A DNA stretch of 43,773 nt. Origin: Algoriphagus sp. GTDB taxonomy: Bacteria > Bacteroidota > Bacteroidia > Cytophagales > Cyclobacteriaceae. Position numbers and translations under genes: made by a program. The notes beneath the pieces are model-generated. The model was not told the origin of the DNA. It saw only the letters and a list, made by a program, of their open reading frames with translations, and did no database searches. Shown here one piece after another: positions 31,858 to 40,214 of the stretch. Every line of letters starts with the position of its first letter. Position 1 is the stretch's first letter. The stretch covers positions 1 to 43,773 of the forward strand of contig JAMNXQ010000013.1 of assembly GCA_023653075.1 (NCBI GenBank), written 5' to 3'.

Positions 31858-33535
31858 ATTTCAAATTCTTGTATCTGATACGCTTCGGCATCACATCGCC
31901 AAGGCGCTTTTTCTTGTTTTCCTCGTAGTCGGAGAAGTTGCCTTCAAACCAATACACTTGCGAATCACCTTCAAAGGCCAGGATATGCGTACAGATTCGA
32001 TCTAGGAACCAGCGGTCGTGGGAAATGACCACGGCACAGCCTCCAAAATTTTCCAAGGCTTCTTCCAAGGCACGAAGCGTGTTCACGTCCAAATCGTTGG
32101 TCGGCTCATCGAGCAAAAGTAAGTTGCCGCCTTCCTTCAAGGTGATCGCCAAATGCACGCGGTTGCGCTCCCCACCGGAAAGCACGCCTACTTTTTTCTC
32201 CTGATCCGAACCTGCAAAGTTAAACTTGGACACGTAGGCCCGTGAGTTCACTTCCTTGTTGCCCAACTTCATTAGCTCATTCCCATCGGAGATCAACTGG
32301 TACACGGTCTTGTTGGGATCCAAGGCATCGTGCTCCTGGTCCACATAGGCCAGCTTCACGGTGTCACCCACCTCAAAGTTTCCTGAATCCGCTTTTTCCT
32401 GTCCTGTAATCAATTTGAAGAGGGTAGACTTACCCGCACCGTTGGGACCAATGATTCCCACAATACCCCCTTGCGGTAGGGAGAAGCTGAGGTTTTCAAA
32501 TAGCAACTTGTCACCATAGGCTTTGGACACGTTGTTGACCTCAATCACCTTGGCACCCAAGCGTGGTCCCGGCGGGATAAAGAGTTCCAATTTGGCTTCC
32601 TTGTCCTTGGATTCTTCGCCAATCAATTTGTCGTAGGCATTCAAACGGGCCTTGCCCTTGGATTGTCTGGCCTTGGGTGACATGCGAATCCATTCCAATT
32701 CCCGCTCCAAAGTCTTCTGACGCTTGGATTCGGTTTTCTCCTCCTGCTTGAGTCGGTTTTGCTTTTGATCGAGCCAGGAAGAATAGTTGCCCTTCCATGG
32801 AATGCCCTCGCCACGGTCTAGTTCGAGGATCCAACCGGCCACGTTGTCTAGGAAATAACGGTCGTGGGTAACAGCAATGACCGTACCCTTGTAATTCTGC
32901 AAATGCTGCTCCAACCAATGCACAGATTCGGCATCGAGGTGGTTGGTCGGTTCATCGAGAAGCAACACATCAGGCTCCTGCAAAAGAAGTCGGCAGAGTG
33001 CCACACGTCTTTTCTCCCCACCGGACAGGTTGGCCACATTGGCATCGGCTGGCGGGAGACGCAAGGCGTCCATGGCCTTGTCTAGCATCACATCCAGTTC
33101 CCAAGCATTAACTGCATCTAATTTTTCTTGTACTTCTCCTTGGCGGGTGATCAACTTGTCCATGGCATCCGGATCATCCATAAGGGCGGGATCCATGAAT
33201 TTCTCGTTGATTTCTTCAAATTCTTTGAGCAAGGCTACCGTACTGGCTACCGCTTCCTCCACTACTTCCTTGACGGTCTTGCTTGGATCGAGCTTGGGCT
33301 CTTGTTCCAACATGCCCACGGTGTAGCCTGGTGACCAAACCACTTCCCCTAAAAATTCCTTGTCTAAGCCCGCAATGATGCGGAGTACAGAGGACTTACC
33401 CGAGCCGTTGAGACCCAAAACGCCAATTTTAGCGCCGTAAAAGAAGGATAGGTAAATGTCTTTCAAGACTTTTTTCTGTGGTGGGTAGATTTTGGATACC
33501 CCTGCCATGGAAAAGATTATTTTTTCTGCACTCAT
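31856..33535 (-). CDS. ettA: Energy-dependent translational throttle protein EttA
   Basis: The 559-residue ABC-F protein is EttA, which binds the ribosomal E site and gates the first peptide bond according to the ADP/ATP ratio. Both ATPase domains are complete: GLNGSGKSS, LSGGEKRRVALCRLLL and VLLLDEPTNHLD, then GPNGAGKST, LSGGERNRVHLAITL and LLLLDEPTNDLD. The EttA-specific arm and linker are seen in LEWIRMSPKARQSKGKARL. Length is normal. A -7 box lies at 33578-33585. A repeat hairpin overlaps the stop codon. Confidence 0.95.
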   Translation of the reverse strand: MSAEKIIFSMAGVSKIYPPQKKVLKDIYLSFFYGAKIGVLGLNGSGKSSVLRIIAGLDKEFLGEVVWSPGYTVGMLEQEPKLDPSKTVKEVVEEAVASTVALLKEFEEINEKFMDPALMDDPDAMDKLITRQGEVQEKLDAVNAWELDVMLDKAMDALRLPPADANVANLSGGEKRRVALCRLLLQEPDVLLLDEPTNHLDAESVHWLEQHLQNYKGTVIAVTHDRYFLDNVAGWILELDRGEGIPWKGNYSSWLDQKQNRLKQEEKTESKRQKTLERELEWIRMSPKARQSKGKARLNAYDKLIGEESKDKEAKLELFIPPGPRLGAKVIEVNNVSKAYGDKLLFENLSFSLPQGGIVGIIGPNGAGKSTLFKLITGQEKADSGNFEVGDTVKLAYVDQEHDALDPNKTVYQLISDGNELMKLGNKEVNSRAYVSKFNFAGSDQEKKVGVLSGGERNRVHLAITLKEGGNLLLLDEPTNDLDVNTLRALEEALENFGGCAVVISHDRWFLDRICTHILAFEGDSQVYWFEGNFSDYEENKKKRLGDVMPKRIRYKNLK

Positions 33536-33577
33536 GCCCGAATTGTTAGGAAGTTGGTGTGTAATTAATCACTGAGG

Positions 33578-33585
33578 CAAAAATA
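33578..33585 (-). promoter_or_regulatory. -7 box for ettA
   Basis: TATTTTTG on the minus strand matches TAnnTTTG exactly, 42 nt before the ettA ATG. No -33 TTG at the preferred distance. Confidence 0.35.
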
Positions 33586-33666
33586 TACCTTTCTTAGGAT
33601 AAGTGAGGGCTAATTGATTATTTTGCATAAAATTGAGCCTCAACACCTATAACTTAGTCTAGTACC

Positions 33667-34917
33667 ATGAAGCATACCTTTGGATATATCAAAGACGGAA
33701 AGGTCTTTCTAAAGGGTTTTTTAGGGGGAGAGGACCGGGAAATAGGCGAGGTAAAGGGGGATGAACCCTCTACTCTCCGCTACTTTGAAGCCCGTTTTGC
33801 TCAACTTCAGGAAAAGGTGGCCCAGTTAAAGGCTGCCATCCAAGAAAATCAAAACAAGGGCTCTTTTTTGATGAAATTGATTCACCTCAAAGAATCCTTA
33901 TTCGAAAGTGATGCCTTGGGGGATTTCCCTTCCCTAATTGCAGAACTAGAGGAGCAGGAGGCCATTTTGGGTGAAATTATTCAAGGCAACCGAAGCAAAA
34001 ACTTGGAGATCAAGCAAGGATTGGTTCAGGAAGCCCTTACCTTGCAGGACAGTACCGACTGGAAGGAAACCACAGAAAAATTCAAGGAACTGAAGTTGCG
34101 CTGGATCAAGACCGGTCCTGTGGAGAAGGAAGTTCAGGAGAATTTGGAAGGGGAGTTCAATCAGGCTGTAAACTACTTCTTCGGACAGCGTCAAGAATTT
34201 TACGATCAGATGACGCTTCAGGCGGAAGTAAATATCAAAGTGTACGAATCCTTGCTGGAGCAGGCACGCGAAGCACACGACCTTCCCGATGCCAAAATGG
34301 CTTTTGATATCAGCAAACGCATCCAAAAAGAGTGGAAAGCTGCAGGGAAAGTTCCTGCCGAACGGCGTCAACCCATCTGGGATGAATTTTCCCGCTTGAA
34401 TAACCGCATCTTTTCCCGCTACAAGCGAACGCTCAATCCAGGTCCAGAAATGCATCCTCGAGAAGTGCTTCGCAAAATCGAGGGGATGGTAGAGGAGTTG
34501 AAAAAAATGGCCCACCTGCCGACCAGCCAAGAGATTACCGTACGCGCCAAAGCGATCCAAGAGGATTGGAAAAAGCTCCCGATACGAAAGCCGAAGGAAG
34601 CAACCTTACCTGCACGCTCCTACCAGTTTTTCATGGATATCATCTTTGAAAAGGCCTTTCTGGAGAAACTTGGGCGAAGCAAATACCCAGACTTTGATGT
34701 GAAGTCGATTGAAGAGCAGCAACAGATTAAAGCGGCTATTCTAAAGGATTTATTGCATCGAGACCAGAGCGAATTGGAAACCATGCAGCACAATTCGGAC
34801 AACTTCCGCGTTGAGACACCTGATTTCGAAATGATGATGAAAAAGAAGGTTTCAAGCTTGAAGCGAAAGATCGATGTAAAAAACTATGTGTTGAGGCAAC
34901 TTTCTCCGAGAACTTGA
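33667..34917 (+). CDS. DUF349 protein
   Basis: The 416-residue soluble protein is largely alpha-helical and charged, with two DUF349 repeats: WKETTEKFKELKLRWIKTG (about residue 138) and ISKRIQKEWKAAGKVPAERR followed by WDEFSRLNNRIFSRYKR (about residues 215-257). A further weaker repeat may begin near DWKKLPIRKPKE. DUF349 repeats are three-helix units of unknown function found in pairs or longer arrays. It is divergent from ettA and 73 bp upstream of the DUF2795 gene on the same strand. Confidence 0.85.
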   Translation: MKHTFGYIKDGKVFLKGFLGGEDREIGEVKGDEPSTLRYFEARFAQLQEKVAQLKAAIQENQNKGSFLMKLIHLKESLFESDALGDFPSLIAELEEQEAILGEIIQGNRSKNLEIKQGLVQEALTLQDSTDWKETTEKFKELKLRWIKTGPVEKEVQENLEGEFNQAVNYFFGQRQEFYDQMTLQAEVNIKVYESLLEQAREAHDLPDAKMAFDISKRIQKEWKAAGKVPAERRQPIWDEFSRLNNRIFSRYKRTLNPGPEMHPREVLRKIEGMVEELKKMAHLPTSQEITVRAKAIQEDWKKLPIRKPKEATLPARSYQFFMDIIFEKAFLEKLGRSKYPDFDVKSIEEQQQIKAAILKDLLHRDQSELETMQHNSDNFRVETPDFEMMMKKKVSSLKRKIDVKNYVLRQLSPRT

Positions 34918-34990
34918 GTACAACCATTATATTAAAAAAATTACTATTCTTGCATTATTAACATCCGGAACACCTCCAAAAACAAAAACT

Positions 34991-35212
34991 ATGTACTGGA
35001 CACTTGAACTAGCCTCCTACCTTGAAGATGCCCCTTGGCCAGCAACCAAGGACGAACTTATCGATTATGCCATCCGCTCTGGCGCTCCACTTGAAGTAGT
35101 GGAAAACCTCCAAGAATTGGAAGACGATGGCGAGCCTTACGAGACCATTGAAGAAATTTGGCCTGATTATCCTACCAAAGACGATTTTTTCTTCAACGAA
35201 GACGAATATTAA
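34991..35212 (+). CDS. DUF2795 small acidic protein
   Basis: The 73-residue acidic protein has the DUF2795 core: LASYLEDAPWPATKDELIDYAIRSGAPLEVVENL, followed by a strongly acidic tail (DDGEPYETIEEIWPDYP). The family is small, helical and of unknown function, and is frequently highly conserved in Bacteroidota. A strong terminator follows 4 bp after the stop codon. Confidence 0.9.
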   Translation: MYWTLELASYLEDAPWPATKDELIDYAIRSGAPLEVVENLQELEDDGEPYETIEEIWPDYPTKDDFFFNEDEY

Positions 35213-35215
35213 TGG

Positions 35216-35243
35216 AAAGTCCCGCAGCTGCGGGACTTTTTTT
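35216..35243 (+). terminator. Terminator of the DUF2795 gene
   Basis: A perfect 24-bp palindrome (35216-35239, centre CAGCTG) runs into a T run. The stem contains GTCCCGC, shared with the terminators at 39001-39027 and, in part, 41467-41506. Confidence 0.9.
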
Positions 35244-35269
35244 GTGAGCTAGTACAATTCAACGGGCCA

Positions 35270-36007
35270 TCAGAGCCCCAACACCTGTCGAAGTCGAGCA
35301 TAGCCTGTCTTGCTTACGGGAATTTTTTGTCCTGTCCGCAGCCGGAGCAGGTAGGATTCCTTTTCGTAAGGCTCGATCCCGGCTACTTCCTGAAGGTTAA
35401 CCAAAAAAGAGCGATGCACTCGGGCAAATTTTTCAGGATCTAGACTTTCTTCCAACTGCTTTAGGGTCATCTTTTTCAAAAATTTTCCTTCGGCCGTGTG
35501 GATGGAAATGTAATCGTCATTCGCTTCCACGTAGCGTACCTCCTGCACTTGGATCACTTTCAGTTCATTTTTTACTCGGACCACCAAACGGGTACTTTTT
35601 CCTGGAAGAATAGGGAAGCCCTCCTCAGACATCGAACTAGAGGGAGCAGCGGTCTGGTGCTGACTCAAAAAACGAGCGATGGCTTGCGCAAATCGTGCCT
35701 CCGAAAAAGGCTTGACCAAATAGTCCAATCCCTTGGCATCAAAAGCTTGCACCGCATACTGATCAAAGGCAGTAGTAAATAGCACTGCTGGAGGATTTTC
35801 CAACAATTCGAGCAATTCAAAGCCCGTGATCTTGGGCATCTGAATATCTAGAAAAATAAGGTCAGGTTGATGGTGCTGAATTGCTTTGAAGGCATCGAAG
35901 CCATCGTGACAGATGGCGACCACCTCAAATTGGGGGTAAGCGCTTAAAAATTCCTGTACGAGACCAGCCGCTAGCGGTTCGTCATCTACGATTAGTGCCT
36001 TGATCAT
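35270..36007 (-). CDS. LytTR-family response regulator
   Basis: The 245-residue protein has a receiver domain with the acidic pair in VDDEP and the phosphoacceptor D54 (IFLDIQMPK). A LytTR DNA-binding domain follows (about residues 140-245), with VRYVEANDDYISIHTAEGKFL and FARVHRSFLVNL. It should bind DNA when phosphorylated by the kinase encoded just upstream. Its ATG overlaps the kinase stop codon (ATGA, 36004-36007). Confidence 0.93.
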   Translation of the reverse strand: MIKALIVDDEPLAAGLVQEFLSAYPQFEVVAICHDGFDAFKAIQHHQPDLIFLDIQMPKITGFELLELLENPPAVLFTTAFDQYAVQAFDAKGLDYLVKPFSEARFAQAIARFLSQHQTAAPSSSMSEEGFPILPGKSTRLVVRVKNELKVIQVQEVRYVEANDDYISIHTAEGKFLKKMTLKQLEESLDPEKFARVHRSFLVNLQEVAGIEPYEKESYLLRLRTGQKIPVSKTGYARLRQVLGL

Positions 36008-37044
36008 CCGGTAACTGGGATTTTTAAATGAACACGAAATATGCCCTGGGCTGCGCTTTTTTCTAAGAGATCTGTACGCCCAAAAATAAGAAAAAGCCGG
36101 CGCTCCACAGAGCTTAGCCCAAAGCCAGTTCCGGCCGGAACTGAAGCTTGTCCATCGAAGGGATTTTCCACGGTCACCTGGAGGTAGTTGCTTTCTTTTT
36201 GGAAGCGAAGGCTAATTTTTACCTCCCCCAAAGTTCCATACAAGCCGTATTTGATGGCGTTTTCTACCAATGGCTGCACGAGCAGGGCTGGGATTTTTAG
36301 ACCTTCAACCCCTTCCTCCACCTGAAGATCTACTAGCAAGCGGTGCCCAAAACGCACCCGCTCGATGTCAAAATACATGCTCAGGTACTTGATTTCATCG
36401 GCCAAACTGATCCAAGATTGGCCTTCGCTTCGAAGGGTACCTCTCAAAAAATCCGATAGCAACAGCACCATGTCTCGGGCACGTTGAGGGCTTGCCAGCA
36501 CCAAGGCATGGATGGAATTGAGGCTATTGAATAAGAAGTGAGGCTGCAGTTGCTGCCGCAATTGGGCAAGTTCTGCCTCCTTGGAAAGTTGAAGCAGCTG
36601 CCCCTCTCGACGGCTGAGTTCCTCCTGCCCAGCTACCTTCGAGATCACCATCGCCAACACAGCCAGCAGTTGGAATACCAACCCAAAAACAGTCCATCGG
36701 TAAAAAAAACCAGCTTCTAAAAGTTCCAAGTAGTCCGACTCTTCAGTAAACCACCAGGAAAGGAGTTGCGCATGGCCCCATACCAATCCCCCACTTAGCA
36801 GGAGTGGAAAAAGAACAAGAAGAAATCCATTTTTTCGGTTGGGAGTGTAATGCCGAAACACCCGATCCAAAAGAAGAATCCCTCCCAAAAAGAGAAGGGT
36901 CAAAAAGAAGGCATCCACAAGGACTTGCTCTTCCCTCATCCCCTGGTCAAGGAGTAAAAAATAACCTCCCAGAAACCAGATACATCCGATTCCTGGGAGG
37001 GTCCATTTCCCAAAGTTTGAACTTGAAAAAGCGGTTAAATACAA
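36004..37044 (-). CDS. LytS-like sensor histidine kinase
   Basis: The 346-residue membrane kinase has four hydrophobic segments (about residues 15-32, 43-60, 73-90 and 115-135), a short coiled coil, and the His_kinase domain with the phosphorylated H169 in LQPHFLFNSLNSI. The ATPase N box is VQPLVENAIKYG and the G box GTGFGLSSVERR. No extracellular sensor domain is evident, so it senses within the membrane or through a partner such as the LiaF-like protein encoded upstream. The only start codon before an in-frame stop that keeps the first membrane segment is TTG at 37044, an unusual start. Confidence 0.92.
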   Translation of the reverse strand: MYLTAFSSSNFGKWTLPGIGCIWFLGGYFLLLDQGMREEQVLVDAFFLTLLFLGGILLLDRVFRHYTPNRKNGFLLVLFPLLLSGGLVWGHAQLLSWWFTEESDYLELLEAGFFYRWTVFGLVFQLLAVLAMVISKVAGQEELSRREGQLLQLSKEAELAQLRQQLQPHFLFNSLNSIHALVLASPQRARDMVLLLSDFLRGTLRSEGQSWISLADEIKYLSMYFDIERVRFGHRLLVDLQVEEGVEGLKIPALLVQPLVENAIKYGLYGTLGEVKISLRFQKESNYLQVTVENPFDGQASVPAGTGFGLSSVERRLFLIFGRTDLLEKSAAQGIFRVHLKIPVTG

Positions 37045-37069
37045 GGGGTAAGATGATTATTTGAATGAA

Positions 37070-37912
37070 TTAAAAAGACTTGATTTCCAATCCGCTAAAC
37101 AATAAGGTGCCTTTGAGGATCAAGACTTTGTTGGTATCTACCCCTCCTTCTCGGAACATGCGCTTGTCTTCAAGTCCAGCAGCTAAATTGGACATTTCAG
37201 TGCGGACATCCCAGTGCGGAGGGACGATCAACTTGACTCCACCAAATCCAACTTCCAAATCCAAGGTGACCACCCCGGTAAAATCAACCTGAGTTAAATC
37301 TAGATCTAAACCACCAAAAATGACGGTAGCCTTACCCCCTTGAAAATCTTTGGTCATCAACTTTCGATTTACTCCACCAAAAACTACACTTTCATTGATT
37401 CGGTCCAAAAAGGCCGTACCCGTAGCACGTACAAATCCTGAATCTGGAGCCTTAGCCGGCTCTTCCTGAGAGGGTGCAGCATCCTCCACTACTTCGGCTG
37501 ACTCGACTTTTTCAGCATTGGATGCTTCTTTTTTGTTTTTTCTAGAGGTCTCCCAATTTTTTCGTGCCTCATCGATCACTTTGTACTCCCGCTTTTTATA
37601 GGTAATCAAATAGATCCCTAGTGCAATCAAACCTACCGGCCAGATGAATTGGTCAAGACCTAGGTCTAGGTCAAACTCTCTTTTCAATAAAAAGTAGACC
37701 CCAATAAAAAGTACTACGGATCCAAAAAAGCTCTTGAACTGCTGACTGATGAGCGTGTAGGTACCCACAGCTATCAGAATCATCGGCCAGGTCAGTACCC
37801 AGTCCGGTATGTAAAGCCCGAACTTTCTAAAAAGAAGGACAATGCCTATTCCCAGGATGATCACTCCAAAAGCAATACTCCCGTCATTTCGTGGTTTTGT
37901 GTAGCTGTTCAT
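37070..37912 (-). CDS. LiaF-like membrane protein
   Basis: The 280-residue protein has four hydrophobic segments in the N-terminal half (IAFGVIILGIGIVLLF, WPMILIAVGTYTLIS, FFGSVVLFIGVYFLL and FIWPVGLIALGIYLI). A charged Glu/Ala-rich linker follows, then a C-terminal beta-helix-like LiaF domain with repeated FGG motifs (VVFGGVNRKLM, VIFGGLDLDL, VGFGGVKLIVP, LFSGLEI). In Firmicutes LiaF inhibits the envelope-stress kinase LiaS. Here it precedes a LytS-type kinase and LytTR regulator in one unit, which suggests a similar control role; this is inference. Confidence 0.88.
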   Translation of the reverse strand: MNSYTKPRNDGSIAFGVIILGIGIVLLFRKFGLYIPDWVLTWPMILIAVGTYTLISQQFKSFFGSVVLFIGVYFLLKREFDLDLGLDQFIWPVGLIALGIYLITYKKREYKVIDEARKNWETSRKNKKEASNAEKVESAEVVEDAAPSQEEPAKAPDSGFVRATGTAFLDRINESVVFGGVNRKLMTKDFQGGKATVIFGGLDLDLTQVDFTGVVTLDLEVGFGGVKLIVPPHWDVRTEMSNLAAGLEDKRMFREGGVDTNKVLILKGTLLFSGLEIKSF

Positions 37913-37932
37913 TTGAGTTGAATTTAGTGAAA

Positions 37933-37940
37933 CAAAACTA
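37933..37940 (-). promoter_or_regulatory. -7 box for the LiaF-like operon
   Basis: TAGTTTTG on the minus strand matches TAnnTTTG exactly and lies 20 nt before the ATG at 37912. No -33 TTG at the preferred distance. Confidence 0.4.
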
Positions 37941-38037
37941 GTAGTTCAAGCCAAGGCTTCCTTGCAGCATTCGATGAAGTCCTGTGAAAAATCGGTAAAG
38001 ACCCCGATCGAGTCGGTAAAAAAAATTCGCTGCCAGT

Positions 38038-38712
38038 TTAGCGAGCCAACACCAAGAATTCAGCAAAAGCTAAGTCCTCGGGTGTGGTCAATTTAATGTT
38101 CTCTGGATTTCCCTCAATTAGGCTGATTTCCCATCCTTGGTGCTCGAAGACGGTAGCATCATCGGTAAAAATTGCCAACTCCTCCACGGCAAAGGCTTGC
38201 AGGAGCGGGCCAAGTTGAAAGGTTTGAGGCGTCTGTACCAAGCGAAAGTGTGTTCGATCTTGGAAACTGCTTTCACCTGCAGTACCTACTTTTCGCAAGG
38301 AATCCTTCAAGGCTACCACTGGAATAGCGCTTCCCTTCTCAGCTGCCTGTTCAAAACTAGTTTGGATTACTTTTTCACTCACAAAAGGCCTCACCCCATC
38401 GTGAATTGCTACTAGTCCTTCTTGAAAGGGAAGTGCCATCAAGCCATTTTTTACGGACTGAAAGCGGCTACTACCTCCAGCCACCAGCTGATGGGGAAGA
38501 TCAAAGCTATGGGAAGCACATAAATTAGTCCAGTACTCGAAGTCCTCCTTGGGCAACACCAAAATCAAGCGTAAACTGGGATCAGCTTGAAAAAAACGCT
38601 CTAGCGTATGCATCAATACAGGCTTTCCTGCTAAGGGCAGGTATTGCTTGGGTAGGGAGGTTCCCATCCGCATTCCTTTACCTCCGGCGACGAGTATTGC
38701 TGCTTTGTTCAT
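38038..38712 (-). CDS. ispD: 2-C-methyl-D-erythritol 4-phosphate cytidylyltransferase
   Basis: The 224-residue protein is IspD, which joins MEP to CTP in the non-mevalonate isoprenoid pathway. The CTP-binding N-terminus is AAILVAGGKGMRMGTSLPKQYLPL, followed by the typical RLILVLPKEDFEYW, VAIHDGVRPFVSEKVI and RLVQTPQTFQ, with the end LTTPEDLAFAEFL. Length is normal. A -7 box lies 16 nt upstream of the ATG. The downstream gap (37941-38037) has no gene. Confidence 0.95.
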   Translation of the reverse strand: MNKAAILVAGGKGMRMGTSLPKQYLPLAGKPVLMHTLERFFQADPSLRLILVLPKEDFEYWTNLCASHSFDLPHQLVAGGSSRFQSVKNGLMALPFQEGLVAIHDGVRPFVSEKVIQTSFEQAAEKGSAIPVVALKDSLRKVGTAGESSFQDRTHFRLVQTPQTFQLGPLLQAFAVEELAIFTDDATVFEHQGWEISLIEGNPENIKLTTPEDLAFAEFLVLAR

Positions 38713-38728
38713 GTGCGTTGAATTGGTA

Positions 38729-38736
38729 CAAAAATA
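38729..38736 (-). promoter_or_regulatory. -7 box for ispD
   Basis: TATTTTTG on the minus strand matches TAnnTTTG exactly, 16 nt before the ATG at 38712. No -33 TTG at the preferred distance. Confidence 0.4.
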
Positions 38737-38812
38737 AAGTCCTATTCGAGACCCACCTCCTGTTTTGGGAAATTTCTACTGCCCGAGAGATGAGGGAAGT
38801 GCAAAAACCATT

Positions 38813-38870
38813 GTGATTATCCGCAATTATGCCAGTTGCACAATAGAAATTTTAACCCCTGCGGATAATC
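38813..38870. repeat. GATTATCCGC hairpin repeat, copy 2
   Basis: A perfect 10-bp inverted repeat (38815-38824 with 38861-38870) encloses a 36-nt loop. The left flank, the arms and GCCAGT match copy 1 at 26159-26216; the loop differs. A heptamer array follows directly. Confidence 0.8.
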
Positions 38871-38904
38871 GACCACAGACCACAGTCCACGGACCACAGC
38901 TCAC
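38871..38904. repeat. GWCSACR heptamer array, copy 3
   Basis: Units GACCACA, GACCACA, GTCCACG and GACCACA are followed by GCTCAC (38899-38904) and then TTGAAC. All four units fit GWCSACR, which makes this the most regular copy. Confidence 0.75.
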
Positions 38905-39000
38905 ACAATTGAACCACAAACCTTATTTGTTTCTGTTCCTAGTCAAAAAACGGATAATCCGAAAAACGAAACTTGTCTAGGTGAAATCGAATAGGTATCA

Positions 39001-39027
39001 AAAAAAAGTCCCGCTAGTGCGGGACTT
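39001..39027 (-). terminator. Terminator of queA
   Basis: A 9-bp stem AAGTCCCGC / GCGGGACTT (39006-39014 with 39019-39027, loop TAGT) is followed by a T run on the minus strand. It begins 8 bp after the queA stop codon. Confidence 0.9.
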
Positions 39028-39034
39028 AATTGAT

Positions 39035-40084
39035 TTACAAGATCAACATCGCATCTCCATAGGAGAAGAATCGATACTTTTCTTTAATGGCTTCTTTGTA
39101 GGCCTTCATCACCAATGGATATCCCCCAAAAGCGGAGGCAGTCATCAATAGGGTAGACTCGGGTAAGTGGAAATTGGTAATTAGCGCGTTGGCAATCTTA
39201 AAGTCGTAAGGAGGAATGATGAATTTATCTGTCCATCCGCTGCTCGCCTTGAGACGTCCATTAGCAGTTACTGAAGATTCTACAGTTTTGAGAGCAGTAG
39301 TTCCAACGGCCACCACACGCTTTTTCTGATCCAAGGAATGGTTGACCAAATCCACGGTTCTATCTGAAATAAAGTAATTCTCGGAATCCATCTTGTGCTT
39401 GGTCAAATCTTCCACATCCACTTGACGGAAGGTTCCGAGTCCAATGTGAAGTGTGATTGGAGCAATTTCCACACCCTTCAATTCCAAACGCTTGAGCAAT
39501 TGTGGGGTAAAGTGAAGTCCAGCAGTTGGAGCAGCGACAGCACCTACATTTTTGGCAAATACAGTCTGATAGCGTTCTCTATCCTCAGGCTCGATGTTTC
39601 GCTCGATATACTCCTTCAAAAGTGGGGTTTCACCTAGCGTATCGATGGTTTTGTGAAATTCCTCCTCCGTACCGTCAAATAGAAAACGGATTGTTCTACC
39701 TCTGGAAGTGGTATTGTCAATGACTTCAGCGACCAAGTCGCTATCGCCAAAATAAAGCTTGTTGCCAACTCTGATTTTTCGAGCAGGATCTACCAAAACA
39801 TCCCAAAGTTTGAATTCAGCATTGAGTTCGCGCAACAAAAAAACTTCGATTTTTGCACCCGTTTTTTCCTTGTTTCCGTATAGACGAGCAGGGAAAACTT
39901 TGGTGTCGTTGGTAACGAAAACATCCCCTTCACCAAAATACTCTAGGATATCCTTAAAGGTTCGGTGCTCAATTTCTCCAGTTTTTCGATGAACGACCAT
40001 CAATCTGGACTCATCCCGATTTTCGGCAGGGTAGAGAGCAATCAGTTTTTTGGGAACTTCAAATTTGAAATCAGATAATTTCAT
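39035..40084 (-). CDS. queA: tRNA preQ1(34) S-adenosylmethionine ribosyltransferase-isomerase
   Basis: The 349-residue protein is QueA, which makes epoxyqueuosine at the tRNA wobble position from preQ1 and SAM. Family motifs are [31 protein letters not shown] [42 protein letters not shown] and the C-terminal [20 protein letters not shown]. Length is typical. A -7 box at 40147-40154 lies 62 nt upstream of the ATG. No preQ1 riboswitch is recognisable in the leader. Confidence 0.96.
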   Translation of the reverse strand: MKLSDFKFEVPKKLIALYPAENRDESRLMVVHRKTGEIEHRTFKDILEYFGEGDVFVTNDTKVFPARLYGNKEKTGAKIEVFLLRELNAEFKLWDVLVDPARKIRVGNKLYFGDSDLVAEVIDNTTSRGRTIRFLFDGTEEEFHKTIDTLGETPLLKEYIERNIEPEDRERYQTVFAKNVGAVAAPTAGLHFTPQLLKRLELKGVEIAPITLHIGLGTFRQVDVEDLTKHKMDSENYFISDRTVDLVNHSLDQKKRVVAVGTTALKTVESSVTANGRLKASSGWTDKFIIPPYDFKIANALITNFHLPESTLLMTASAFGGYPLVMKAYKEAIKEKYRFFSYGDAMLIL

Positions 40085-40146
40085 AGACGGTGTTTTGGAG
40101 TAGTTGACTTATTCGAATTCGATAAGCAGATTCCTTTTAAAAAATG

Positions 40147-40154
40147 CAAAGATA
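40147..40154 (-). promoter_or_regulatory. -7 box for queA
   Basis: TATCTTTG on the minus strand matches TAnnTTTG exactly. The TSS would lie about 55 nt before the ATG. No TTG at the preferred -33 distance. Confidence 0.4.
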
Positions 40155-40214
40155 AGTACAATAATGCCCAATTTCACCTAACTTAACAAATTGTTTTAAC
40201 CAACTACTTATTCT

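Larger units (their letters stand above)
38713..39034. other. Gap between queA and ispD with repeats
   Basis: This 322-bp stretch has no convincing coding frame. It contains the ispD -7 box, copy 2 of the GATTATCCGC hairpin, a heptamer array, a short CGGATAATCCG palindrome (38951-38961) echoing the hairpin stem, and the queA terminator. Confidence 0.65.

Noticed and set aside
33946..34560. 204-codon frame antisense to the DUF349 gene
   Set aside because: It lies entirely within a well-supported gene, has no family motif, and its hydrophobic composition is what the complement of a charged helical gene gives.
37938..38066. Open frame of about 43 codons after ispD on the minus strand with plausible-looking aromatic residues
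   Set aside because: It is bounded by stops, has no start codon in its first two thirds, runs out of frame into ispD and shows no recognisable domain.
40085..40214. PreQ1 riboswitch ahead of queA
   Set aside because: The leader of about 55 nt contains no recognisable preQ1 aptamer stem or A-rich tail arrangement; it is simply AT-rich.
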